64,000 bases of DNA from Xanthoparmelia taractica (Eukaryota > Ascomycota > Lecanoromycetes > Lecanorales > Parmeliaceae). Where the stretch lies: positions 148,924 through 212,923 of the forward strand of contig JANQBS010000054.1 of the NCBI GenBank assembly GCA_033085395.1. The letters are read 5' to 3'. A program made the position numbers and the translations under genes. Positions within the stretch are counted from its first letter, which is position 1. Each line of letters starts with the position of its first letter. Below the pieces are notes generated by a model. The model was not told the DNA's origin. It ran no database searches and saw only the letters and a program-made list of their open reading frames with translations. Below are positions 35,865-47,776 of this stretch, in pieces.

Positions 35865-36503
35865 TCTATGATGACACCAAGACAGGAAAAGAGCAGAGCA
35901 TGGTCATTTCCTGATACATGATTTTTCAGGTCACATTCAAAAGGCGAGCAGGGAAACAAATCGAATGATATTAGAAGAGTGTTGATTTGTGATGGCTCCC
36001 ATCAGGTTGTAGGTTGTTTCAAATTCTGGGCAAGCGCTGTGCTTATACGTATTACAGAGTAGTGATGTAGCACATTATAATAAGCAGTATTTGCATTAAG
36101 TACTGATCGTGAATACGACCGCGTAAGTACTATATGGATGATTAATCGCTTGAAGCTTGATGAAGGCTTGCTGCCAACCCAGACCATGCGTCTACACGTA
36201 ACTACTATTTAAGCGCAGGAGAGCGCAGTATCTGAACCTTCAAAATGCTCGCTTGGTAGGTACCAGATGGTTTACGCCCAAGTACCGCTCTGTAATTGCG
36301 GACCTCTGAGTCCCGTTTTCAGTTGCGAGACGTCCTTTCCATGAGTGAACAGACCCACAAGTGTGAAAGGAGTGAGAGGAATTGACCAATCAGTTAGCGT
36401 CTTCCACGTGGGCCTGCTGATATCTGTATCATGCTAGATCAGGCACTAGGTTCGGGCAAGCTTGCCATATCGTGCTTTGAAAGGATCGGTGTTACAACTG
36501 TTT
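35865..36503. other. intergenic, no gene recognised
   Basis: 639 bp between the APC5 start and the CIA30 stop, both on minus. Nothing beyond presumed promoter and terminator sequence. Confidence 0.5.
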
Positions 36504-37315
36504 CTATATTGCCTTCTCCGGCCCTTCTGCATCCACCAACTCTTCATCTCTGTCATCACTGTTTGAGGCCCAAACACTGCTGATAGCTAGATCAAACGGT
36601 CCAGGAACACGGTCCGTGAGACTCACGCCCAAAGTCCGAACCTTCTGCCTCATCATCTCAGTCTGCGGCTCCACTACCTCTCCGTGATTTGTCCTGACAA
36701 AGGCATTGATTTCAATGAACACCGTCTCCCACTCGCCCGGCTTTCGAACATGCAATCGGTGTTGATGTAAATCGGTGTATACTATAGATTCCGTTTGAAT
36801 GTTCACAAAGTATTTTCTTCCATCGGACTTGACTCGAAGTGCAAGGTATGTGTATGGATCAAGATCCCAAAGGCTCTTACCAAATAGTGTAGGAGGACGG
36901 TCCTTATTACGCCAGCCAGCGAAGCCTGTACGCTGTACCTGCGGCCTGTTACGCGGAAGTTCTGTAGATATTGACCCATGGAAACGAGCGTGTGCTGGCT
37001 GTGAGGACGTTCTAGGGATATGGTCAAGGGAAGCAGTAGAGCTACCCCCTATGTCGGCATCTGACATGGTTTTGCAGACCTGAACAATGGCCGGATCTGA
37101 AAGGTCCAGGAGAGAATAAGGCGTCATTGGGGCACGGATGGCTTCTTGAGTTAAGGCTGCCCAGTCAGTAGCATTAGCTGCGGTACACACTCAAGAGGCA
37201 ATCCATGTATATCAATAAGATCCAAGGAGGGCGTACCGATCCTAGTAAACCTCTTCAACTCGTCCAGACTTCGTTGTGTGAAGCCTGGGCCAAGCAGACG
37301 CGATGAAGCTCGCAT
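36504..37315 (-). CDS. complex I intermediate-associated protein 30 (CIA30/NDUFAF1)
   Basis: Two exons, intron 37178-37236, giving 250 residues starting MRASSRLLGPGFTQRSLDEL. CIA30 domain with GGSSTASLDHI, ARFHGSISTELPRNRPQVQR, TGFAGWRNKD, LWDLDPYTYLALRVKSDGRK, YFVNIQTESIVYTDLHQHRL and PGEWETVFIEINAFVRTNHG. The family is a chaperone for mitochondrial complex I assembly. No classic presequence is obvious, but the N-terminus is Arg-rich and lacks acidic residues for the first 16 positions. The in-frame ATG at 37315 was chosen over the upstream frame start because it gives the family's usual N-terminal length. Confidence 0.88.
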
Positions 37316-38596
37316 CGTTGGGGTTTCTACCTTGTCGCACAGATTTATTGCGATGTCTTGGAACGTGACTTGATATATGATTGAAAGATGATACAATATA
37401 AGTCAATACCGTGAAATTTCCAAGGAAAGTTTTGATAATTGACTGTATTCCATTAAGCGGAAGTTGCCCGGGATGTGCTGATTTTCCTAGTGATCGTCTA
37501 TCGCGGTAAGATAAGATTTAATATCAATACGAAGTACCAGAAAGTGAATCTAAAAATCGCATCGATCTTTAATGGGTGCGGGATATCAGTCCATAGATGT
37601 CATCTACAATGCTACAACTTCTCAATAAACAGGATTAGACGAATGCTTTATATACGAGAATTATTCAAATCAACTGAATAAACAGTTCTATCCGCAAGTC
37701 CTTGACACCATCATCCTTAGTTGCGACTATAAGTGCAGTAAAGTTCTTATAGGGGGTTGCGGGCTTTTCTGCCACCCGCGTGTCTGTGTCCGGGAAACTC
37801 GCAAGCACATGTTCGGTTACTCGATCTCCAAAGACTGCCCGGCACTTAATGGGATGGGAAGGCTTACTTTAGAGACGAAAGCTATGACCGTGTCTATAGG
37901 CACTTCTTCTATTCGCGAACCTTAAGAATCCTTTTCCATAGTCTTAGGTATGTTAAGAGATGGTGAGTGGATTTGACGGACAAATCGATATGACAGGTAT
38001 GAACATTCAATGCTGGTAACAGAAGACTGAGCTAAGTATGTCCATCCTAGTTTCATGGAGCAATGTCTCCTTGCAATGGTTATAACCATTGCGGTTCCTC
38101 GATCCGCATCTTAGATACATGCTGGCCAGATAATACTTCGAATATTCCCACGAAAGGCTTACCTAGACGTATATATGTCTACCTTAGCCATCTCAGGTAG
38201 AGTCGGCAGGCTTTCAGCTGCTTGAGACTGCAATTAGCGAGATACCAGAACCTCTCAAAGACAAAGTATTTGAAAGTACCGTAGCGTTGAAAAAGTAGTG
38301 GCAGATCATAGTGGGCTAGTACCTTATATAAGAGTCCTCTTCCCCACCAAGAAACTCTCCTCTTCTTCTTTTCCCTTCCACACATACTTTACGCTTCTAC
38401 TCACCAGTCTTGCGAGTACCGCTGTATACTCTCCCTCCCCTGTATCTTAACCATCTTCAAGTAAAGCACACACTTACCTCGTCAACGTTTTGCAAGACTG
38501 CACTCACTCGGAACGAACTTCTCTGCTCTTTCCCATCCGTTACCCCCAACCGTCTCATAGTCAAGAGATACTAAACACCTTGTATAACCAAGCGAT
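37316..38596. other. 1.3-kb intergenic region
   Basis: Long shared 5' region between CIA30 (minus) and the RRM gene (plus). The first half is AT-leaning; the last 250 bp is CT-rich leader of the RRM gene with a TATA-like element listed separately. No coding sequence recognised. Confidence 0.5.
38325..38332 (+). promoter_or_regulatory. TATA-like box of the three-RRM gene
   Basis: TATATAAG followed by a long pyrimidine-rich tract (about 38333-38480), a common core-promoter layout of highly expressed fungal genes. The start codon is 265 bp downstream, implying a long CT-rich 5' leader. Confidence 0.4.
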
Positions 38597-41000
38597 ATGT
38601 CTCACTCACCAGCTACTCCAGACAAAGCTGTTATGCGTGAAAACGGCTCTGAATTCAAGGCGTCGCTGCCTTCCACCACCGACAAGCTTACCTCTACCTC
38701 CAAAGTCAAGCAGGCATCTCTCAACGAGCCTTCACCGACTAGCACCTACGGCGATACCATTGCTGGTGGTAGTTCTCCCGCCACTCCACTAGATGTCGGC
38801 AGCCATGGTAAGTGCATGTGTTGCTTCCCTGCTCGTCAATTACCTCGCTCTGTCTTCTGCCTAGCATCACAAGTCCAGAGCGTTGCTCGGACACGATCAT
38901 TGCGCATCTCCGCTTGAAGTAGAACGGTTACCTTCCGTCACTTACAACTGATGCCTACTCCCGTTTTGACAGCCAGGCTAACGGGCCAGACCACCATATG
39001 GCAGGGTTGATACATTCTCTGCAGGCTGCCCAGATCGATCCTGCCATTGAGACAATCTCTGGATCTCCAATGACAGCTCGTGGTGGCAAGTACCTTGCAC
39101 AGTTAGAGCGACGTGTAGACCGAAGCATCTTCACCGAAGCTCAGCTGAGCCCATCCAAAAATGGTAGCATCAATCGCAATGCGTCTACAACCTCATCTCC
39201 GAGCACGGATCGTGTCAAGGATATTCGTGAGAGTCCCAATTGGCGTAACAAGGATAGCAACTTCGTGCGTCGCTCCGGTAATCACGGAGAAGACCCGTTC
39301 GTCTCCAGCGTCATTGCCGGGCAATCCCAGAGTCAAGGCAAGTCATCACTCTCTCAGATGGATACTACGCGCTCACTATCCAAGGCAAAAACGCAACCTT
39401 CAGCCCCCGTAGGGATCGAACAGGAATTCCGCTTTCCAATGACAATGCTCAGGCCATGCTGCCACCAAGAGCTTGTGTCTTTGTCGCAAAGTAAGCTTTG
39501 ACTCCCTTCCATAGAAACAAATCGCTAACAATATACAGTCTTGTTCAGACACAGTCTGATGATCAGCTGGAGCATCACGTGCACGTTGCTTTCCTTCAAT
39601 ACGGCACTTGCTATGTCAAGATTAGACGTGACGCACGGGGTATGCCATTTGCTTTCGTTCAATACGAGGTAAGCCCAAGACCCGCAGATAATGTATTCCA
39701 TACTGAGACTGTCAGAATGAGAATGATGCTCAGCGCGCTATCTCCGATGGTCGAGGTATGCTCATCAACGGCCGTCCATGCCGTACAGAGGTTGCCAAGG
39801 TGAACCGTAAGTTGCGGCTCTTCGCCATCCCATTCTGCTCTGACACTCGTGTACTATAGGCTCCCTGTACTTGTCGAAGGTTTCCGGAGGGCCAATCTCT
39901 GAGACAGAAGCTCGCGAGGTCTTGTCTCATCATGGACCAATCGAGAGCATTTGGCTGTGCTCGCAGACTGACAAGGAGATGTTCCGTCTTCCCGATGGTA
40001 TCTGGGTAAAATTTGTCTACTTCCAGGATTGCCGTGATGCGCAAGCGGTGAGCTGGTCCATCTGGTCCACATTGCGACTTTCCTAAACGATTCACTAACA
40101 TGTCGAAGATCTTTCGAGATCACCCAGTGTATAGGCTCGAGCAGCCACCTTTGCCGGAAGAGGTTCGTCCTCGTCAAGGAGGCCGAAAATATTCGTCAAT
40201 GTCTCCTATACAGCGGTCAAGTCCTGGTCATATGCTACCATCACCGCAGTCTGCATCTAGACGGGCTAATGCAGACCTGTGCTCTATCTTTGTGGGTAAT
40301 TTGCCACCCGATGCTACAGATCCGCAGCTTCGCGAAATTTTCTCAATATTCGGTCCTATCACTCATGTGGAGATTGTCCGAAAGCCATCTGTGCATGGTA
40401 CGTCCATTCTCCTTTCCGTGCGCGCGAGTCCGCTTATTGTTATTAGCCGGTATCAATGTGTTCGCATTCATACAGTACCTCAGTCCTGACATGGCGGTCG
40501 CTGCCGTTCAGGCGAGTCCTAGGATGAATGGTGTCGATCGTCTTCGTGTTGAGCGCAAAGAGATCAGCAGCACGTCCGCTCCACGTGAACGTCTCTTCGT
40601 ATCTGGTGGAAGCCCAGGCTCTCCATACTTCGGTGATTCTCATGAGCAAATGTCGAATCTGTTACAGCGTATCTATAACTTCGGCATCACTCAAGGAGCA
40701 CAAACACAAGCTATGCCACCGCCCGTGTATGCTCCATACCCATACTATCAACCATACGATCTATCTCAGTATGGACAGTACCCCGCGTCGGCCGCATCGT
40801 TAGACAACAACACTGCAGCAGGCGTGCAAACTCACGGCAATGGGTATCCGGCTCAAGCAATGGGTCACTTCCAGTATTCCCAGCCTCCCAACTCATACCT
40901 TCAGTACCCACAGCAGCCAGCACCTCGTCCCTATCAGTGGCCACCTGCGAATGGCAGCGCCGCTAACGACAACGCATCATCGTCTAAGGGAGCTTATTAG
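38597..41000 (+). CDS. three-RRM RNA-binding protein
   Basis: Nine exons, about 663 residues. Introns 38808-38864, about 38873-38922 (donor uncertain), 39338-39384 (GC-AG), 39491-39538, 39669-39715, 39807-39859, 40048-40108 and 40398-40446. A disordered Ser/Thr-rich N-terminus contains LPSLTTDAYSRFDSQ and IDPAIETISGSP. RRM1 starts at ACVFVANLVQTQSDDQLEHH, RRM2 at SLYLSKVSGGPISETEAREV, RRM3 at DLCSIFVGNLPPDATDPQLR; the C-terminus is rich in Q, Y and P. RNP-like segments (YVKIRRDARGMPFAFVQYE, FAFIQY) are intact. The layout resembles a conserved fungal family related to S. pombe Cip1/Cip2-type proteins; the exact RNA target is unknown. Confidence 0.82.
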
Positions 41001-42164
41001 ATTCGTCAGCAGCTGGTCACTGTATCATCGTCGATAAAGGCACTCACTCCGGCTTTGAAACCTTTGCAATTTCTCTTCACCGTTGCATGCGTCGATCCGT
41101 CTCGGTCGTTGTACGGTATATAGCCCGTGCGTCCTTCATGGTCAGATCGATCTCGTTTGAGTATAATGTATCATCGCGTGCCCTGGATATTCGGGTTCAA
41201 CTTTGAGCTGGAATACCTGTGGAGCTTCGCGCATACTGGCCGAGCTCAAATTTTCTCCTATTTTTGCTGCGATATTCTTCCATGGACAGAGTATGCGGCA
41301 GACAGCGCTGACTGCATTTGATTGGCAATACGTCGCTAACAATAGTCCAGCACGACCATAAATCATTCTCATTTATCGTCTGCGATCTGTCATGGACGTC
41401 AGCTTAACTGAATTCGACCGCGAAGGAAAGCATTCAAGGATACAGAGGACGATGCTTTGATGTGGCGATTGTTCTTTCATCTTTTCGCTATCTGTGTGTC
41501 AATTTCGCTAGCTCAAAGACATTCGCAATATTCGCAACTTACATTTGCCAGCAATCAGCAAAAGTCACAAGCATCATGAGCGACCATATAGATCAGCATA
41601 GCACGAGCTTCAAATCGATGTTCCTTACCACACTCAGAGCTTTCGAGTAAATTGCCTAGGCAGTGTTTCCATTTACGACATTCCCAAGCTTATTTGTTAT
41701 ATGTCGATCCGAAAGAGATGTGGCTTTGGAGAATGTATGAAAGACGATGCCCGTCACTCCTGCTACTACGAAGTGAATCCTTTTCATTCCGCCACCTTTG
41801 TGCTCCCTTTTCGGATCGTTGGCTTGTTGGCTGGAGCACCAACCGTTATAATTTTCTATGACTAATCAAAGACGGACAGCTGGTGAGCGGGCAAGAACCT
41901 CCTCGATCGCGTGCAGAACTACTATCCACATAAGCACCTACAAAAAGGAGAAAACCACTTTGTATTGGACAACCGAAGAAAATCCTTTCGCAATGGGTCA
42001 GCCATCATTTCAGGCATCGAATGCTATTATTTACCTCACATATGGCGCATTTTTGTACGCCAGAACATCCTGAGACAGAAATATGCTGACAGTAAGCTTT
42101 CAGGGTTTCGGGGCTCTATTTTGCTTGGTGCAGAAGAGATCAGTCTAAGTCTCAATTCTTAGCC
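41001..42164. other. 1.2-kb intergenic region
   Basis: Several short plus-strand frames (for example 41462-41650, 41911-42162) lack family resemblance. Missing N-terminal exons of the downstream transporter might lie here but could not be recognised. Confidence 0.4.
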
Positions 42165-44682
42165 ATGATTCGTACACAGAAAGGTTAGATATAATACACT
42201 CTGACCTTGGCTCTAACTAACAGGGCCCAGCTTGAGGCTTGATGGTAAGAACGACGCGGGCTAACTACTGCTTAGCTACCCCCCTTGCCCTGAACTTCAT
42301 CGCCTCGTGTGAGTGTACTCGAACTTTTCACGCGCTTAGTGCTTCAAGCGGCGGCAATGCTCCCTGTGCAAAACTTCAACCCGCCCACGCCAGCTGAGGC
42401 ATGAAGACTGGCAGAGTCGATGCGGCATCGTAAGTGGGACGTCATGATCAGGATCGTATTGCAGAGTCAACGCAGGCTGCTGCCCATGGTCCACCTACCT
42501 ATGCTCATCCAGCAAGAAGAACCGAAAAAAGGAGACCATGGGCATAAGTTCGGCGGAGGTTCGGCGCGGCTTCACTACGGGTGCGGATTGCCAATCGGAC
42601 GGGGCTGGGTCCAACTCTTCGCTCTAGGCGTTGAGAGATCCAGCGAGTCCTGTTTGCATGAAGCTGAGCTTAACACCGTAAATACTCGATCAAGTTAACG
42701 CTTGCGTGGGAAATGTGCTGCCGCTTCGCCCTCTTGCCTCAGACATTTGAACTTGAGCACGCTGACAGCGAAACATGTTCCACCCACTGCAGCTCTTGGA
42801 TCGGGCATCTTATTCTCTTATCCCGAAATATCTACAATTGCTGGCGTTCAGGGTTTGATAGTCTATACACTTTCTTCGTCTTTGCCACTTTTGATCTTCG
42901 GCATTCTTGGGCCCATTATTCGAAGGAAATGTCCACAAGGTTTTGTTCTGACCGAGTGGACACGACAGAGATACGGCATTGTAACAGCATTGTATTTGAG
43001 TCTGTTAACGTAAGAGGTGCTCACTCGAGAGGCTTGAGTAGAAGATGCTAACACCATTTCTTCAGCCTTATCACGTTGTTCCTCTATATGGTGGCAGAGC
43101 TCTCTGCTCTTCAGCAGATTATCACTGCTTTAACGGGGCTCAAAGGTCTGCCTGCTGTCATTGTTGAGTGTGCGGTGACTACCATCTACACCTGTGAGTT
43201 CCTTTGTTGAGCCAATCGTGAACATTCCCTCATCCCGATATAGCTCTGGGCGGGTTTCGCATCTCATTTGTTACCGACACTCTCCAAGGTGCTATGGTAG
43301 TCGGTTTAGTCAGTCTAGCTGTCATCGTTGTTGGGGTTGAAAGCCACATTGACAAGAGTCTTGTCGAAACTTCTGGTTTGCTCAAATCAAGCTTGCTGGG
43401 CTGGCAGCTCATATACATCCTTCCGGTAGCTGTCTTAACCAACGATTTTTTTATCTCTGGGTTCTGGATGCGCACGTTTGCTTCCAAGACAGACAGGGAC
43501 TTAGTAGTTGGAACTTCGATTGCATTTGTCGCTGTCACCTTTATCCTAGGTCTTGTTGGTACAGCTGGGCTCCTGGCAGCATGGACTGGTGCTTGGCCTG
43601 GTAATCCGCCACAAGACGGTGATATCGCTTTCTTCCTCCTGCTCGAGCAGTTGCCGAGTTGGGTAGTGGGCATTGTCCTCGTGATGGTCGTGTCTCTAAG
43701 CACCGCCGCATTCGACAGCTTTCAGTCAGCTATGATTTCGACCGGATCCAACGATTTATTTCGCAACAAATTAAATCTTTGGTGGATTAGGTTGGCGGTC
43801 ATACTCATTATATTCCCAGTTGTGATCGTGGCTCTCAAAAGCCCGGATGTCTTGCAGGTCTACCTGATATCTGACCTTGTCAGCGCAAGTTCGATCCCTT
43901 TACTTATCATTGGTTTAAGCGATGCATGCTACTGGTGGCGCGGGTTTGAGGTTGTGGTTGGTGGCCTAGGTGGTCGTACGTATTTCCAATTCCATGGTCC
44001 CCATTCCGGTTTAAATCACGAGTATTTAGAGATGTCATTGGGGGTTATGACTCTCTAGACATGTTGCAAGGCTTGGTATCTTTCTCACATAGGCATTGCT
44101 GACTCTGAGAAAATGATCCAGTACTTACCGTCTTTATTTTTGGCACCATTTGTACGTATTCCCAGGGTCTAACGTCTCCTCTCAATGCTGAGGACTTGAC
44201 ATACCTTAGGGGGTTTTGCACTCCCAGGAATATTTCAAGGGCTCAATGCACCCCAACATTCTCCCAAACTAACAAGACTAACTCCGAAATTCCGACCAGA
44301 TTTTGGCAACACGCACCAAGGAGCGTATCTTCTGCTGCTGGAGAATGGGCTTTACGCGGATGATTGGAGTACCTTTGGTTAGTCTTGCCACCGATGAGTG
44401 CATTTTGATATTCTGTAGTTGACGAGCATATATGCAGGTGCCTTCGTGGCGGCGCCTGTCGGCGGTCTCATGTGGGGAGGCGGAGCATTTGCACTCCGTG
44501 TCGGATTTCAATGGGTTCAAGCCAAGAGGAAAGGCCACAGATTTGGCGCTTTTGACCGGCCTTCTCCTATACAGCTTTCACCGCATATCAGCGACGCGGG
44601 CTCAATAGACGAAGAGCCCCAAGAACCTCAAGAGCAAGTTGTTCCAATCAGCGTCAGCCCCCAGAGAGCAGAATTCCTCTGA
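42165..44682 (+). CDS. sodium/solute symporter family transporter, N-terminus uncertain
   Basis: Secure exons: 42793-43009, 43066-43193, 43244-43975, 44122-44151, 44210-44377 and 44438-44682, all phase-consistent. They encode a multi-helix SSS-family permease: GSGILFSYPEISTIAGVQG, GPIIRRKCPQGFVLTEWTRQ, FLYMVAELSALQQIITALTG, TIYTSLGGFRISFVTDTLQG, FWMRTFASKTDRDL, VVSLSTAAFDSFQSAMIST and FGAFVAAPVGGLMWG. The N-terminus is proposed from three tiny exons (42165-42183, 42224-42244, 42276-42308) that keep phase and supply ATPLALNFIAS before a 484-bp intron. One of those introns would be only 31 bp, so the start is unsure and a first transmembrane helix may be missing. Substrate unknown; the family includes urea, proline and sugar symporters. 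Confidence 0.7.
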
Positions 44683-44879
44683 GCTACAGATACCCAGAAT
44701 GGGCAAGAGCTGAAGTAAATGGGGTGGAGGATGGAAGAACTGTATAGGAGGCAGTGGTCTTGACTTAGAGGCTGTTCTTCCAAGACTTGCTGAGGTATAT
44801 ACGTACAGGTACTATTGGTGAAGAAGAGCTGCACCACCGAGAACATACATATGTAGCGAATACAGTGTTTCTCTCCCCG

Positions 44880-45882
44880 TCATTGTTTACTAACAGCCGC
44901 TCCAGCAATAAGTGCGTCATCTCCCAACGCCTCTTCGACCTTGCTCTCCTCGGCTGTCCCCCAAATCTTCCATTCCCCCTCTTTCCCCTTCAACATTGTT
45001 CTTTGCAAGACCAAATATTCGATCATTTTCTTCGTTTCTCTCGCCTTGCCTGCGAGATCTTTTGCAGGCATCCTCTCGAGGGTTTGCAATGACCTTATTT
45101 TAACAACAACTTGGTATAGAGCGGAACTCTCGATCTCTAGCGGATAAATATTAGTGCTGACGATACGGGGAAAGCCGATGTATTTGTGTAGGGTCCATTG
45201 CAAGCGTTCTTCAGATGGTCGGGCCTTGATTCGAGCGTGGAATGAGGCAAGAAGCCCTTCGTGGCAAATGTTCTTCAAGGTCGACGTGTCATTACTGTTT
45301 TCAAGGATTAGGCGGTCAAACTGCGTTTGTGGCAATGATGATCATATCTTACTCGGCAAACGCAGTGTACATCTTTTCGTAGAGTGTTTTTGCCTCGTCA
45401 GCAATCATTCGGCGTCGTAATTTAGGCCAAGGGCGGCTCTTTAAAAAGTACTTGTATGTGATGCACCTATACAGCGGTCAAGTTCGAGCCGCGGATGGTT
45501 GACTATCAGGCGGAGTTTGACGGACTCACCCCCACAGAGCACGCAATTTCTTCTTCAGTCTGTGCCACTCCAATCGCATCCGTATTTTTGGTGTTCGAAA
45601 TATGGACGGCTTTCTAGTTCCAGATGGCATGACGAATGTTCCTGCAAGTCACGAGGTTGGCGTTGTTCACGGTGAGTTAACAAAAGGCTAGGAAGAGCTG
45701 GGATACCTACCTGGGAGAAGACCTACATCATTCCTTATTTGGGAAGTCCTGATCTTTGTGATATATTTCCTTGAATGACTCGGATAGAGATTGGGTAGTG
45801 GCAGTAAGGGCCAAACTTGTGTTCGTCGTGAAGGATAGCGAAAGGAGCAGAGGTTCGGCAACCGAGGGTGGAGAGGAAGCAT
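44880..45882 (-). CDS. mitochondrial ribosome protein mL45 / MBA1-like
   Basis: Four exons; introns 45642-45710, 45467-45529 and 45295-45352, giving 270 residues. The N-terminus is Arg-rich and free of acidic residues (MLPLHPRLPNLCSFRYPSRR), as expected for a presequence. Family landmarks: RNDVGLLPGTFVMP, YKYFLKSRPWPKLRRR, MYTAFADNDTSTLKNICHEG, LLASFHARIKARP, YQVVVKIRSLQTLER, LVLQRTMLKGKEGEWKIWGT. It is the Tim44-like fold of mL45/Mba1, which tethers the mitoribosome to the inner membrane during insertion of nascent proteins. An alternative start upstream in another frame (MLERYNGF..) was not chosen because it does not reach the conserved body in frame. Confidence 0.82.
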
Positions 45883-46007
45883 TTTGCTGTCTCAATAGAT
45901 GGGGTGATCTGGGGAAACCGTTGTATCTTTCAAGCATATAGCGATTAAAACATCTTGCACTGGCTCCTGAGCACGGCTCGAAATCAGAGTGAAGTCCTAA
46001 CCATCCA

Positions 46008-46321
46008 CTACTCGTATTCCCTGGGATATGCAACATTAGGGCTAGGGCTTAGATAGATTTCTAACCCTGATAGTATAGTTAGGGCTAGGGTTATTATCAT
46101 CATAACTTCAATATCGTAGTAAACTTGATATATTTTGGTAGAATACACTCTTTTTATTACTGTTAATAAGTATAAAGTATGTAGAAATCTAGAATATTAG
46201 TTAGAACGTTCTATATAGATAGATATATCAAGATAAATTAAAAAACGTCGAAATTCTAATCTAGCCCTAGCCCTAATGTTGCATATTCCAGGGAGTTGCA
46301 TATCCCAGGGAATACGAGTAG
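46008..46321. mobile_element. MITE-like element with 27-bp perfect TIRs
   Basis: Terminal inverted repeats 46008-46034 and 46295-46321 are exact reverse complements (outer end CTACTCGTATTCCCTGGGAT). A second pair of inverted 20-mers lies inside (46030-46049 and 46263-46282, GCAACATTAGGGCTAGGGCT). The right end carries a 17-bp tandem duplication with one mismatch (46278-46294 and 46295-46311). The interior is AT-rich and non-coding, total 314 bp. No clear target site duplication was seen. It lies 126 bp upstream of the mL45 start and just before the EOS1 frame. Confidence 0.85.
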
Positions 46322-46384
46322 CGTCTTCTGCGGGCCATGCCAGACGCTCTCTGAGATTCCGATAGCCTCTCAACGAGCTCGGAT

Positions 46385-47429
46385 TTGGAACAACGCTCTG
46401 CTTGCATTTTGATTCTTCTCTCCTTCTGTACTGCAGGTGCGGCAGCACATGCCGCTGTTTCACTGGCTCACCTGGCGTCCACTCCAGATCCTCCTAGCTA
46501 TGCTGCTAGCTTCCTGTCCCCCAAAGTAAAGATCGAAGCGAGCACACTTCCCAGCGCTTCTCATCCACGCATTGCAGTCCTCTTGGGTGTCAACGCTCGG
46601 TGGCATATCCCACTTTTGATATGCCGGGCCCTCAGCACCGCCCCAGCTGCTTGGTGGGGTCTCCGTTGCGCCTTCACATTCTTGGGAGAGCTGCTGCGGA
46701 GTGATGGAACAGCTGTGCTTGGGGATAATTGGACGGTGGAGAAACGCTTTAGAGTCACCGAAGTGTTCTTGGCTATCCTTTGGGTACGTAGAACCTGTAA
46801 AGTGGCTCAATGCTAACAGCAACATTTTGACCCGCTCAAGAAAGTTGCGCTGACGGAGCTTGTACGCACAGTGCTCTGCGGCCGCTTACCTGTCATACTT
46901 CTTTACAGACTGCTTAATGTCAAGATGGTAAGGCCAAGCGAAGCGCAGCTAGCTCCCCATCTCAGCTAAGTGTCGACAGGCTACTGTTTTATACCCCATC
47001 CGCCGCCGTCGTTCGACTCTTAACGACGAATTTCTTGATTGCCTATATCACCTCCTGGGTGTTGTATCTTTCCGGAGCTTCTGAAGATCCACGAATGCTG
47101 CTTCCTGCTTGGGTTTCTATTGCTACGGTCCGCAATCGTCCTAGCATAGCTACTTTTAAAAGCTAACAGCCCCAGAGACCCTCACTATGCTATACCACAT
47201 AACTCAGCGAAAGATCAACATCAGAAAAGAGACATCGGCGTCTATAGGCGTGTTTTCGATTGCTAGCTTTGTCAGTCTGTGTACCTTACTATTTCAGCTA
47301 CACCTGACTCGGGAAAATGACCCGGTCGTACCATTGTTCTCGATGTTGCGAGGTATCGGAGAGTATCTGCTAGCGTTTGCAAGTGCTGCACGGAGATTCC
47401 AGCCTTTACTTTTGGTTTTACCCTGGTAG
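46385..47429 (+). CDS. EOS1: N-glycosylation protein EOS1, 5' end unresolved
   Basis: Exons about 46385-46783, 46872-46927, 46980-47127 and 47178-47429; introns 46784-46871, 46928-46979 and 47128-47177. The chain reads RIAVLLGVNARWHIPLLICR, ALSTAPAAWWGLRCAFTFLG, EKRFRVTEVFLAILW, CSAAYLSYFFTDCLMSRW, LLFYTPSAAVVRLLTTNFLI, SGASEDPRMLLPAWVSIAT, TLTMLYHITQRKINIRKET, the signature of EOS1, a multi-pass ER membrane protein affecting N-glycosylation and oxidative stress tolerance. The true start codon is not clear: no ATG precedes the conserved part in frame, and the MITE ends 64 bp upstream of the open frame, so a first exon may have been displaced. The given start is the open-frame limit, not a claimed initiation site. 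Confidence 0.82.
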
Positions 47430-47776
47430 TCATAAAATGTGTGGGTTTACCCATTGCTCTAAGTGTGGAGTGCATCTTGCTTTGATATTGAGCCTTCATC
47501 ATAATACTCTCAAACCATAATAAAGAATGTCGGGCCTCGCCGGGCCATCGCATAGCAACTTTCGTAACTGACAAATCCCTTCCGAAGACAAGAAAGCCTC
47601 CTTGCGTTCCATCACCAATGCATTCAGAGGGTATCTACCAACGCCCTAACGCACGATTTCCCTTTGACACATGCCACACCAGCAGAAGAGGTAAGAAGTA
47701 TGAGAGTCAGGCTTGCTGAATGAACTTCCATCGGTCCACTGGAGGGGATTGCCACGTGGGGCGTTGTTGATAAGAT
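47430..47776. other. intergenic between convergent EOS1 and SUI1
   Basis: 3' flanking sequence of two convergent genes. Nothing else recognised. Confidence 0.5.

Noticed and set aside
40269..40440. Alternative frame through RRM3
   Set aside because: The conserved RRM3 residues are in the other frame up to the intron at 40398; this frame is real only after 40447.
46031..46050. Telomere-like TTAGGG units
   Set aside because: Only one degenerate unit on each side, lying inside the inverted repeats of the MITE; not a telomere array.
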